64,000 nucleotides of DNA, taken from assembly GCA_013397845.1 (NCBI GenBank), contig VZTG01007436.1, positions 1,276,181-1,340,180 on the forward strand, read 5' to 3'. The notes below the pieces were generated by a model. The model saw only the letters and a list, made by a program, of their open reading frames with translations, was not told the DNA's origin and made no database searches. Position 1 is the stretch's first letter; each line of letters opens with the position of its first letter. Of this stretch, positions 25,851-37,575 are shown piece after piece. The stretch is from Melanocharis versteri (taxonomy: Eukaryota; Chordata; Aves; Passeriformes; Melanocharitidae). A program made the translations under genes and the position numbers.

Positions 25851-28800
25851 AGCAAGTGAATTCTAACATAATAGCAAGGCCAGCACTAACGGAAGTTATC
25901 TATTTTATTGTTATCTCCTTAATTAATCTCACTTTCCTGTGTAAACTGCTCACTATTGTGCAAAGAGAGGGTGTGTGTTAACTTTGGTGACATTGTGTTA
26001 CTCCCATTAAGTATTGTTGCACACAGGTTTTGTCAGCATGAGTGTACTTAGGATTTTTTCCCCCAAACAGCATGAGCCAAATGACATTTCACAACTAAAA
26101 ACAAATCTCATTTCTATTTTAGGTGGTACAACAATAAATTTGCTGTCACAGTTAGTAAAAAGATTATATAGAAAAAGGAGTGTGGGTTTTTAATACATTT
26201 AGTATGAAACAGTGATAAGGTGGGGAGAGGATTTTATGAAATCTTCTGTAGACAGTAACAGAAGACAGCTCTGAAAATGCTGAGTTGGAGTAATGAATGA
26301 ATAATGTGTAAAGTTTATCAAAACTGAAAGAACTCCTGATGCGAAATGAAGCCTCCTAAGAAAATTCTGTTCTGTCGCTGTTTTGCTCTGCTGTTGTCGC
26401 ATGTCACGCATGGATGAAAATGCTGCATTCTCTGGGGAGCAGTAAAGCTTCTGTGTAGGTTGTTTATTTCCTTAATCCCTTCTTCTTCATGATTTCAATG
26501 TCAGATATAAAATGGAAAGCCTGTAAATATAGTGATTATCATACTGATTATCACCTGCATCAGGGAACGCCCCGGCTGGCCGCTGTAACCCAAGCAGTCT
26601 CCACATGTTACATCCACTTAGATTTTAACCTGACTACTTTATTAGAGACATGAAGCTCAGTATGAGGTGCCCTAGGGCTGCACAGATGGGTTCTGCTTGT
26701 TTCCTGTTCTCACTGTTATTGTGAATAGATACTAAAAGGTTCTCATCGCTTTTATCTGGTTAATTTACTTTGAACTGTCCCTGGCAATCAGAGCCTGCCT
26801 CACATTTCTCAGTGTTTTGCAAACACCAAACTGTACAGTCCAAATGTGTGTTTTGAACTTCATTAGTTTTTTTACTGGAAGGGCCTTAATTCTTAAAGGG
26901 ATCTCATTCTGAGAGAGGCTGGTTTTTAGGGGACTGTAGGCAGAATCCTTACTGAAATAAGCTGCTCAGGAGTCATTCTGAGGTTCAGTTGATAGGAGAG
27001 AAGAAAATTAAGATTGCTGTTGTTCTTTGGCGTGTTCAGACACCTTTCGATTAGAGGTCAACTGCAGGAAAATCTATGATTTTATGCTGGCTGCCATTAT
27101 TCATGTAGCTGGGCAGCAGAGCAGGCTAAAAGATGACGCTCTTACAGGAGAATCTGAAGACGAGATACTTTTTAACAAATGTGCAATCATTTATCCTTTT
27201 TTGTGGAAGGGCCAGGTTTTCCAGAACACATGTGCTATGCATGGGTGCCCCAGTACAGAAAATTAAGATGAATTCTGTCAAAGTCTCCCACACAAGAAAG
27301 CATCGCTTCACTGGAACAGTTTTTATTTCATGTACCGGTGTCCAGTTTCCTGGCCAGACAATAGTTTAACACAGATGTTCATGTCCCGCTGTATTGGGAT
27401 TTTAAAGAAATCCCTTAGGACAGATCATTGTAGCTTCCGATTTCAATTGCATGACCAAAAACCTGAGGTTAAAGAAATTATTTGGCTACAAGACATAATT
27501 TTTAGTGCATTTTCTTATTCTCTTTCCCTTACGACTCCCTTATTTCTCTTATTTTATTTTTTTTTCTGTGTCACAGTCCCATTTGAGGCTTTCTTGATTG
27601 TGTTACAGTTCATTGTAAGTGCATCACTTCAGAGTGGAAGCTTGCAGGCTCCTTTTTTCATACAAGCATAGGCTTTGTTAATCACATGCTGGTTTAGGAA
27701 AACACTGCATGGTATCTTTGAACCCTACACTCCTTCTTGACAGCCAGGCTAGCAAATGTCATTGACTGTGTGATGTACAAGAAGGGATTCAATTGTAAGT
27801 AAATTGTCAAAGTGGCTAACCTTGCCCGCACCCAATTGTCAGGACCATGATTCAGTTTTTCTGTCAACATCAGCTAAGGGTAACCCGGTCAGCCTTATGT
27901 TTCTGCAGTGAAGCAGCCTGAGGAGTTGTGCTTTTCAGCTTATCACATTTTATTAACCTCAACTTACTGTTGTTATAATCAATTGTACCCACTTCAAATT
28001 CTTCTATTGCCCCCAAATTGACAGATCGTGTAGGTCCACAACTATGTGTTTTCTGAAGCACTAAAACCTCTCATAGGCATACTGGACTGGTTTGGTACAG
28101 TAGTTATTTCTGTTTAGTTAGATCAACTCACAATTTTGGCTCAAGATTATCCCTCTATTAATATCACTTGGCAAAGATAATCTGGAAGAATGCAAGTTAA
28201 AACATAAAGACTTCAAAGGATTTCTGCAATATTTCCAATGTTAAGATAGAAAGTGAGTAAGGGAAAAATGTTGCTATTGTCTTCCATCCCCTTGCTTTTA
28301 TTTCAAAACAGATTTTAATTGCATCAATTAATATAAATAAGACATGAGGACATTCTGATACCATGATGTTTCCTCTGTTCTTTCAGGAAAAGAACATAGT
28401 TAAATTGCTTAAAGCAGTGATTAAGACATCAGAATATTTTTAAATGTTCATCTGATTCTACCACAAGGGTCTGAACACATTTAGTGACCCTGTTTTTTTA
28501 ATGCACTGTAGATGACAAATGATTTTTTAAAATGTCTTGATAACATGTATCCCATGAAGTACCATACATAAATGGAGATACGATACGATTTCAATTAAAA
28601 ATATGTCTGAGGGATGTTTCCTAGTTCAAGTCCTATCTGCAGAAGTAACTTTCCTTGCTTGGAAAAAAACATACTGTACCTTCTTTATTTGAACTTGTGA
28701 AATGTGTTGACATTGTACTGTTGTTGGGCTTGAGGGAAGAGGGGAAAGCTTTTGGTGCAACTATCAGAATTGAACAACTGTATATGGCTATATTGAGATA

Positions 28801-28898
28801 ATCGTGTAAAAGGAAAACTGGCTGAATGAGTTTCAAAATGTGTTATTTCTTCATTATCTAGCACTTTATAATTAACTGTTCTTTTTTTATTATTTCAG

Positions 28899-28934
28899 GA
28901 AGCTGCCGCTTTTGCTAGAGAGCAAGGCTTTGAG
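28899..28934 (+). CDS. ADK: ADK internal exon A (36 bases, 12 residues)
   Basis: This small internal exon encodes EAAAFAREQGFE, which matches the EAATFAREQGFE segment of vertebrate adenosine kinase (family knowledge, about residues 226-237 in short-isoform numbering, from memory). The acceptor is a pyrimidine-rich tract ending in TTATTTCAG, and the donor is GAG|GTGAGT, close to the ideal 5' splice site. The exon is 12 whole codons and phase 0 on both sides, so it joins in frame to the exon at 35010. Adenosine kinase transfers a phosphate from ATP to adenosine, giving AMP, in purine salvage. This segment belongs to the large alpha/beta PfkB domain. The exon is too short to be found by ORF length alone. 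The identification rests on the peptide match, the two splice sites and the two downstream ADK exons in order. Confidence 0.95.
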
Positions 28935-29049
28935 GTGAGTTAACCCGCAATTGCACACTAAACAGATCCTAAAGGTTTTTTTCTTGCTGATAATGAAGTT
29001 CTTTTGGACAATGATTGATGTGCTATTATACTCTCCAAGCCTCGCAGCG

Positions 29050-29063
29050 GTTGCCATGGAAAC
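29050..29063. promoter_or_regulatory. RFX X-box-like motif
   Basis: GTTGCCATGGAAAC is a near-perfect palindromic X-box (GTTRCCATGGYAAC, one mismatch), 116 bases after the donor of the 36-base ADK exon. X-boxes bind RFX-family factors; function here is inference. Confidence 0.4.
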
Positions 29064-31834
29064 TTGGCAGTCGTCATGGTTTCTTTGTTCTGCCAGCTCA
29101 GTGTTATGACGCACTCTGCTAGGTCTGCACCCAACATCGCCTACAGATGTTATTTATTGAATTTTGAAAAGCCTCTTGGGAAGCCGAGAGGTTGGGCACG
29201 GTTTCAAGCTGCCTCTGCAGATATGGGACCTGTCAGTTTGTTCAGTTAAAAAGCTACCTCATTAGCTGCATTACACTCCAGAAGGATTCACTGCTAAAGC
29301 AGTGGTGAAGCAAGACTAAATAGTGAAATATAACACCGCTTAAATAACTTAGACCCTGCCATATGTGGATTATCATTATGCAAATGAATTTTAGAAAGGT
29401 TGTATATAAAATTGTTAAGTACTGATTAATGTAAACCATGCTTCTACAAACAGCTGCTTTTTAGAAAAGGTAGTGTGGAAACTGTGTTTCAAAACATATT
29501 CGAGTTGGTGTTTTCCATCTGAGCTCTAAAAATGTCTGATCCTCTACTTTCTTGAAGTAAATACTATTGATTTTACAGTGATTTTCAGAGCTTTTGATTT
29601 CATCTTGTCGAGGTATTTATTTGACTAGTACCTCCCATTGGCTACATTCAGATAGCTTAATCTGGAGAGCCATCAGCTATTGGTCTCTAACCAATTCAAA
29701 CAGGCAGGTTTTAAATACTATAATTAATGTGACAAGGCTTGTGCTAATTTTGCAGATAGTAAGTGATCTTACTGAAATCTAAATTGCAGAACCGAACACA
29801 CATAAATCCTTTTACATGTTGTTTTTTTTCACTGGAATAAGACCCACCTTAATTGATTTGTTTGCAGCGTAAAAGAATAGAGAGGAGTTTGACTGCTCAA
29901 CGCCCATTTTGCATAAATAATAGAAGCCGCGCAATTCAAACCACATCGCTTTAAGAATGTGCCACTTCTGTGTGTGGTTGGTTGCGTATAAAAAAAGAGG
30001 GAAAGACTGACAGCTTTTGTTCTACAATTTAGATTTCTTTAGAACCATACACCAGCAGGTACATCAATGCCATCACTGTTTTAGCTATTAAAACTGTGGG
30101 CTGTCCCATTTCATTTTATGTTTCCCAAATTCACGTGACTGCTTTGTAGAAATCAAGACTTTTTATCACTGTCAATTTTCATTTGTATAATCTGTATTGT
30201 TAAGCATAAAAATACACTTTGAGTTTATGCTAACGAATGAATTTCACAGATGCCTCCAAAATATGGAGCATAAGAAATTATTGGTACCCTCTGGTAGCTA
30301 GACAATAAAAAGAAAGGAAGTAGTGTATTAAGTCTACCCATTCTATATTTTTATTGCCCCCTTGAGCTAAAGACTTTGAATGTGCCTGGTTTAAATTCAG
30401 CTCTAGTGACAAACTGCTTTTGCTGGTGTCTGCTAACTACCATCATATTAACCTTTCCATTAGTGCTTGCTTAGAGATTTTAGCACAGTTCCTCCTGAAC
30501 ATCCTAAATCTGCCACATTTGATTACAGCATATCAGTAAAGTGCACAATGATTATGATCTTATCTCTTATTACTCCCTTGCTTGGCAACGACTCACATGT
30601 CAAGTTTGCTGACAGAGATGAGTAAAATTTGATAAGTGTCCACAGTTTTGTTTTCCTATTGTGCTGTGGAGGCAAAAAAAACCAAAAAAAAACCGCACTG
30701 ATAATAAAGTATCTTATAAAAAACTCAAAGAGCTTCAATTAGCCTTTCAGTTAAGATCAAGAAAAATTTCCAGCAACTCTCAAAAGCTTGATTTTTATAT
30801 TGGGAATAGAAAACTGGTAAAGCATGGCAATTTAAAGGAAAGGACTTGATTGACCAGGGCAAAAATCAAGAGGATGTTTATCATAGAAGTGATTAAAAGT
30901 TGCTGGTGGCTGCATTTGAATTGCCACCTGGAAAGACTTTTGTTTTTTAATCAGAAATCTTTTAGCATAGATAATCAGTTGGTGACTAGCTTTGGTTGGT
31001 TGGTTTTTTGTGGTTTTTTTGTTCTACCTCACAGTAACTTCAACAGTTTTGTGTACTAAACTCATCTTTTACACATGGAATGAGTTAAATGTATCTGAAA
31101 CAGTTTTTGAAAAAAAGAGAAGTTACAATTAAGAGAACTTCAGGAAGATATACACCTTTTCTGAAGAAATGAAATCTTGTTATAGGTAGGAGAAAACACC
31201 TCCATGACACAATTCGGTTTTTTAATTTGTGAGGGAAATTCCATTCAAAGGAACTTTAATTTTTATGCTTCACCATTCCCACAGTTAGTTTTCCATTGTA
31301 CTTTGCTGAGATACAAATATTTTTGTAAAATCATTTACGATATTTGAAGACCTTTATTTCCTTCAGTTTATCCTCTGACCAAAACTTATCTGTAATAATC
31401 AAAAATAGAACATTACTTCTGATGTTTTCTCTTCCTAGAGAGCATCGCTGTGGGATTGGGGTTTTTTTTGTGAATTTCATGTTCTATGAAATTTTAAAAT
31501 TATATGTACACAGTGTATAGATATATATATTAATAATTTTCGAATAACAAAGGTTTAGGAGGTTTTGCTTTTACAAAAAAAAATCTTCTGTTCTTTCTAT
31601 GTAGAAATTAGCACAACAAAATACTACTTTAAACTTAAAATTTATGGTTCAGTGCTGTCTGTCAACCCAAGAAGTAAACTGAAATTAATGGGACAGTAAA
31701 TATCTAAGGGGTTAGTAGCAGCTGCCATGCAAAATAACTTTTCTCATTAGAGGTCTTCTCTAAGTACATATTCATTGGGGAACCATATTAGGGAGAGTTT
31801 TGTTACCCTGGACCAGCTCTAGGTCTTCGAGTTA

Positions 31835-31900
31835 ACGAGGTACACTGCACAAGTCCACTGTTCTCAATGGATTTATGCCTGTTTAGGTCAGGGCTATGGC
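31835..31900. repeat. Possible relic of an ancient amniote repeat
   Basis: CACAAGTCCACTGTTCTCAA, then TGGATTTATGCCTGTTTAGG, then TCAGGGC recalls AGTCCATTGACTTCAATGGA, GTTATGCCTGATT and ATCAGG of old sauropsid repeats. The match is short and weak. Confidence 0.3.
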
Positions 31901-33829
31901 AGTCCCAGCTATTGGGTATCTGTTCAGAGGAAGAAGTCAGAAAACACGGTTTGATAGCAGTTCTAACTGGGTGCAGTTTGCCACATGCCTTTGTCTGATC
32001 CTGGGATATCTGATATGCTTTCTTCACATGCATTTGTCCCACTTACTTGCTGCAGTGAATGCCACATGTGAGCTTTTTCAGGTGCAGCATCAACAGGCAA
32101 ATCATGCTTTAGTGAGATTTGTATGTCAGCTTTGTTAAATCAGATTCAAGTATATAACGGGATATATGGGAGTATCCTGTGAATTCGGGGCGTGTGTAGA
32201 GGCTTTAGGGCCACAAACCGGTACAGTCTTAACATTCAGCCATGTCTGTAGGCACGGGACGTGTAACTAAGACTCAGTAAATTGGCAGGTACAAATCACT
32301 GCTAAACAAACATTATACATTTCGGCTATTTATTCTGAACAGAAATAGGAAATGACAACATTTCATGATGTTTGCCTGACAATGAAATAAGGGGCATAGT
32401 ACAGTCTGCAATTTTCAGCTGTAAATATTCACATATTGTAAAATGTCACTGTTGTTCCTTCAAAAACAAACTGTGCGAAAGTTAAAGCCTCCTCAACATT
32501 CATGTTTAAGCTCTATTTTATTCTCTTCCTTTGAAAAAAATTAATATGGGAAGTAATTTTGGCTAAAAATGGTCAAGTTAATTTTCACAGAAGACACTGT
32601 TCAGTTACTTCTAAAATCTGCACAATCAGACAGAGATGTCCAAACCTTTCTGTCTTGAAATTTCTGCTTTTTAAAAATTATCTTTTTGCCCTAGATAGTT
32701 TCTGCTGTTACATGCTTATTATATGTTTAATTCTTCCTGAAAACATGTGCTTTTTACTTTCTTTCCCTGTCTACATTATTTCATCCTTACCATCACTCTT
32801 CACTAATCTCTTTCCTCAGGGTCCTCTTTTCTTCATCTAAATTAATCTTTATTCTTCCTTAAGCTGAAGAAATCATCTCTTGATCATGCCATTTTCTCCT
32901 ATTATAACTTCATCATTTTCCTTTTAAAATTCACCATGCTTGTAAATACATTGTACAAGTATCTTCAAGCTCTTTGATTTCTGTGCCTGCTTTACCCCAC
33001 TGAAAATGTGCCTAATAAAGTCACTAGTAGCCACTTCCTACTTAACAAAAACTAAACACCTCTCCCCTATTTCCTTTGATCTTCATGATGCTTTATTGCA
33101 TCTCCTAGTTTGTAGATCTTTTAAACACCGAGGCCTGAAGTAGTTCAGAGTTGAGGTTAACCTTCATATGGTAAGGCTTTGGTAAGCCTATGTATAACCA
33201 AGCTGGAGGGTTGTATTCTCCATCTGTCCAGTGTTCAACACCTTGTGCCACCAGCTGACACCTGCTGTTCATAAACCTCTTAAAAAACCATTTCAAAACA
33301 GAAGAGCAGCAATTTCAGTTTTTTTCTGTGGTGTCTTTAAGAGACTCCTTGCCTTCTGAGAATTAGTGGTAAGACGGCCCCTGTTACTGTCCTCAGTTCT
33401 TCTCTTCTCTGGTAGCAGACATTGCCTTCTAAAAGCTTTATTAGCTATTTAAGCGGGAGGAAGGAAGAAATAACACAAGTGAGAGTATCATAGATGGAAA
33501 TTAAAAGTATGAGAGATTTTTAAAAAGAGGTGAAGAGACCAATAAGTAAAGGGAAACTATTTTCATGTTTGCCAAATGTGTATAAATCAATAGGTTCACT
33601 GACTACTCAAGTTAAGGAAGAAATTAGAGGGAGGCAAAAATTGTTGCAGCAGAGTTAGGTATTTTCACATAAAGGGGTGCTGGTAAATATATAACCCAGG
33701 CATATTCTTAGTCTGTAATAGTAATAGTGTTAAAAAGTGATTCATAACAAACAGTACACAAAGCAATGCAGAAAGTATTATTATGGTTTCATATATTCAA
33801 GACTAGGCCCTCACCATGTTTCACTACAG

Positions 33830-33845
33830 CTCCTTGTACAAGGAG
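33830..33845. repeat. Perfect 16-base palindrome
   Basis: CTCCTTGTACAAGGAG equals its own reverse complement. Confidence 0.95.
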
Positions 33846-35009
33846 GAAACTGGGAAAAAAATAGTGTTATTTAACACAGATATGAACAAAGTGGGACACA
33901 GTAAATAGCACAGAGAATAATTACAGTCATACATACTCCTTTCCTAATGTTAGAAAAATAAAAGAAATATATATCTATATAAATTATGGCAAGAAATAGA
34001 TTACATATACCAAAGTCAATTTGTAGAACTTACTGACTTGAGATAAATCTGAGAACAAAAGCTTCCCATATAGCATTATAAAAGGGTTTGATGCTAATAC
34101 AAATAACAGAAATACCTATTAGAGATTAGATTGAAAACTAAGTCAATTAGAAATTAAAATCCTAGTGTTTCAGATCGTAGGGCAACTGTGAGCATAGAAA
34201 TTATAATATTCTAATGACAAGTTGTGTTCTTTGAGTTTGCTGCATTAATTTAGACATTCCAAACTTGTTGGTGTGTAAAACACCGGATAAATGAGAGGTT
34301 TGGTTCAGTCTGCCAGGTTCTCTGTTCCTATCTACATGCACAGTGAAGTACAACATCCTGTTAAAGCAAAGACTTCTGAAACTGCTGCAGCTGAGCCTTC
34401 CTCCAGAAAATTGGTCGTGTTCTGTGCCCCACTGAATATACCTTTTGCCCTTTGCTTCCCTGCATCTCAATTATGCAACCAGCTACTGGGGCTGCACACC
34501 CTCTCAGGTGCTACCATGTACAGTTTGCTTGATGAGACTATTTACTTTAGGGAAGTTAGAGAAAGTATTTGTAAGCCTGCTGAAGTCAGAGGTATTATAA
34601 TCGTATAAAACCTGGCTAAATTGGATGAAAATCAGGCTCGGAGTGTATCCAAAGTATTCTCCTACCAATTTTATTTTTAATTTTATGATAGGTATGGTTA
34701 GAATCCAGTCAGCAGCAAAGAAACCCACTAATTGCTCATTAAGAAATGCTCTATAATTCCTTTGTTAGCTTTGCAGTTTTGCAGTGGTTGGAAGAGCTCA
34801 ACTATCATTATCAAGATTAAAAACAATGGTCTCATAGTACTGCATAAACCCTTTGGAGAATGAAGTATTCCTCCTTTTAAAAATCTTCCTCTGCTGACAG
34901 TAAAGTCTATTTTATACCTAGCTGTAAGAAAATAAATCTTTGATCTGCTTATAAAGTTCTCACCACTCTAGTATGCTGTAACAAGAATTTGCTTTCTCTC
35001 TCTTAATAG

Positions 35010-35124
35010 ACTGAAGACATTAAAGAGATAGCCCGAAAGACACAAGCCCTGCCGAAGGTGAACACTAAAAGGCAGCGAATCGTAGTCTTTACCCAGGGCA
35101 AAGATGACACTATACTGGCTACAG
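35010..35124 (+). CDS. ADK: ADK internal exon B (115 bases, 38 residues plus one base)
   Basis: The exon reads TEDIKEIARKTQALPK, then VNTKRQRIVVFTQGKDDTI, then LAT. This is adenosine kinase immediately after FAREQGFE (mammalian ADK has TKDIKEIAKKTQALPK and RQRIVIFTQGRDDT at this point). IVVFTQGKDD corresponds to the beta-strand and turn that PfkB kinases use near the ATP phosphates (the VVTLGxxG element), so this is part of the nucleotide-binding side of the large domain. The acceptor is CTCTCTCTTAATAG|ACT and the donor ACAG|GTATGT; both are good. The exon starts in phase 0 and ends after one base of a codon; that G plus AA from the next exon makes Glu. An ORF continues past the donor to about 35267 but is intronic and loses ADK similarity. 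Substitutions against mammals (K for R, V for M) look like ordinary orthologue divergence. Confidence 0.97.
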
Positions 35125-37314
35125 GTATGTTTTTCAAATCTCTATTGCCACTCACAGTAAATATTCCAGCTAATCAATTACAAGTTGTGGTTTTACAAAT
35201 TTTAAATGGTAGTCAGAGCATTTGCCTTTTGATGTTACTCCGTATTTCACATATTTTATGCTTTTAATTGTTTCAAGAGTCTGAATTTAAGAATTTATTA
35301 TTTCACAAGAATGCCTGAGAATTTAGTTCTGAACACTTTTATAACATAGATTTAAAATATTGATACAGTTGGTTTTACTCAGATTTTTATGACTTGAGAT
35401 TTTATCTGTGTAGCCATCTTTGCTGCAAACAAGAATACACTGTGCCTGCTGAGAACAGCTGTTGAACAGCGTAGTATATTTAAACATTTGCAAAGAGGAG
35501 GAAGTGAAATCCAGTACTAAGTGAATTTCCAGGCTTTTTTGCTTTGAGCAGAAAGTCTCGCTTTAGCTTTTCTCAGCTGTCTGCCCTTCAATTCTCAAAG
35601 GAGTACGTGGGAAAAAGGTGTTCTAGCAGGGATACAAGTAGTTTCTGCTGTCTAAATTGATGATGTACGACGCACAGATTTAAGCATTATAAACATGACT
35701 GCCTACCTTTTGACAGTCTCTTTAATTCTGTCCACCTATGCTTCTAGACTAAATAAAGCTATTAAAAACATGTGCTGTGGTGAGCCATTTTAGTAGTTCA
35801 TTCCTTCACAAGTTAAGTTATTAGTCTGGGCTGAATTCCTCCTTTGGAAATCAAGTGAAGTAGAGGAAGCTTTGCACCTGAGGGACTGGTGCTTACTCAT
35901 ACGATATTTGCTTCAAAATCAGAATTGGCTTCAGACTGTGGCTTCGGGGCTAGGCACTAAGCAGGTATGTCACTGCTATATAGATCATTCCTAGCAGCAG
36001 TTTGAATGATTTCTCCAATAGTTTGCTCCTTCCGCTATTTTGTTAGCTACAAACTGTTTTAAAGGAAATAGAAACCAGTCACTGAGAGTTGGGTATGTGT
36101 ATCTCACTGAATGATGATGGAAGTGTTCCTTCCAGAAAGTTACTGCCTAATGTGAATGGCTCATATGGAGGCACTCCACTTATTGTACAGTTGACTGAAA
36201 AATAGCAGTATAAAAATGTTTTTATACATGATCTAGTAATAATGTAGCAAACCTAAATCTTATATGTAACCCTCCTGTGCTCTTATTTAATTTTCACTGA
36301 GTACTTTTTTTATTCTTCAAACTGGAGTTGTTAACAAATCCATTAATCCCTTCTTTGATATTTTTACAACCAGGAGCTTATTTGAGGACTGACACTTGCT
36401 AATCTTAGCTGTTTGTTCGCTATGAAATGAACTTAAATTAGAGAATGCACTTTATATGCATGATAAATGTGAGATGGATAGAGACTGTATGCAATGGTGT
36501 CAGCTACAAAAGCAAACATGATAAATGTTAAGGCAGTTTTGAGCCGTGGGATAAGCTATTCAGTGCACAAGCATAGCTGAATCTCTTTCCTATGTTGTTA
36601 TTCATGGCAGCCAAATAAATGTCAATAATAAAAGAGAATTAAAGATTTTCATTTCCCAGAGGCAGTCCTCTAATACAGCTTGATCTTTCATTTCATTTGT
36701 AATTCGTTCTCGTGTCAGGATGCAATCATTCGCCAGGCTCTGTGTGTCATGTTAAGTCATTTAATAATGATTAAGAACATAAAAATGTTTGGCCTGTGGG
36801 GCAATTCTTGAAAGAGATACCAATTTGTTATTGTTTTCCCCCTTTTCCCTTCCCTTGGTGTGGACTATCTTTTTCCCACCTCCTCAGATTAAAATAATAA
36901 TGAAAGAAGGAAAATGTGTCCCTTAATTTAGCATATGATGACACTACAGAATGGCATAGAGTGCTGCTAACACACTTATTTCAGAGCTAACTAGGTCTAG
37001 ATTTCAAACCTGCAGTGGAAAGTATAAAAGTTTCTAAATAATCTTTACAAGAATTACTACATTTAGGAGTTACCAGTACAAAATTATTTTCTAATGCACG
37101 GGAGTACAGTTTTTGAAAGATCAGGCTGTGTGTACTTGTTTATCTTGCCTTTCTGGGGGAACAGTAAAGTCTCAAAGAGCTTGTGCCTAGATTAAAATAG
37201 TATTTGCAAAGTCAGATATGGATTTGAGTATGCTTGTACCTTCTGCTTTATATTTCGTCCAGGTTAATAATAATAAGAACAACATGTTTATTATGTTGAG
37301 CAACATATTTATGC

Positions 37315-37575
37315 AGAGACCTTGACAGATTGTAGAGAGACCTTAACAAATTAGAGAAATGGGCAGTCACCAACCGTATGAAGTTTAACAAGGGGAAATG
37401 CTGGATTCTGCACCTGGGATGGGCCAACCCTGGATGTGTGTACAGACTGGAGAAGGAGAGGCTGGAGAGAAGCTCTGTGGAAAGGGACCTGAGGGTCCTG
37501 GCCAATGGCAAGGCGTATATGAGTCTGCAGTGCCCTGGCAGCCAGGAGGGCCAACCGTGTCTGGCTTGGATCAGG
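37315..37575 (+). mobile_element. CR1 LINE fragment (end of reverse-transcriptase ORF)
   Basis: This fragment matches CR1 ORF2 coding for the C-terminal part of the reverse transcriptase: MKFNKGKCWILHLG, then RLEKERLERSSVERDLRVL, where CR1 proteins have a similar KFNKGKC..LHLG..YRLG..LESS..EKDLGVL pattern. Orientation is +. Recognition is good to about 37575. Downstream, to about 37690, the sequence is GC-rich with a CCTTCCC run and may or may not belong to the element. Two similar AGAGACCTT(G/A)ACA(G/A)ATT units at 37315-37350 suggest a small local duplication at its 5' side. Confidence 0.9.

Larger units (their letters stand above)
1..28898 (+). other. ADK: ADK intron, 3' part (upstream exon outside window)
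   Basis: This stretch is non-coding and at least 28.9 kb long. It ends in the acceptor of the 36-base exon. I looked for the preceding ADK segment (about PYVDILFGNET) and did not see it, so the whole stretch is taken as one intron. It contains two MIR/CORE-type SINE relics (2232-2335, 3535-3720), one CR1 LINE (19505-20291), two short tandem duplications (19435-19489, 25746-25850), a perfect 11-base hairpin (15611-15635) and simple repeats. ORFs of 60-129 codons occur on both strands, but none has a recognisable domain. The stretches between the listed items show nothing further that I can name. Confidence 0.85.
28935..35009 (+). other. ADK: ADK intron between exons A and B (6075 bases)
   Basis: This intron is bounded by GTGAGT and a CTCTCTCTTAATAG acceptor. 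It holds an RFX X-box-like motif at 29050-29063, a possible conserved non-coding block at about 29845-30010, a weak relic of an ancient repeat near 31835-31900, and a 16-base perfect palindrome at 33830-33845. No young transposon was recognised. Confidence 0.9.

Noticed and set aside
35058..35267. ORF continuing past the ADK exon B donor
   Set aside because: ADK similarity stops exactly at ACAG|GTATGT, and the extension is translated intron.
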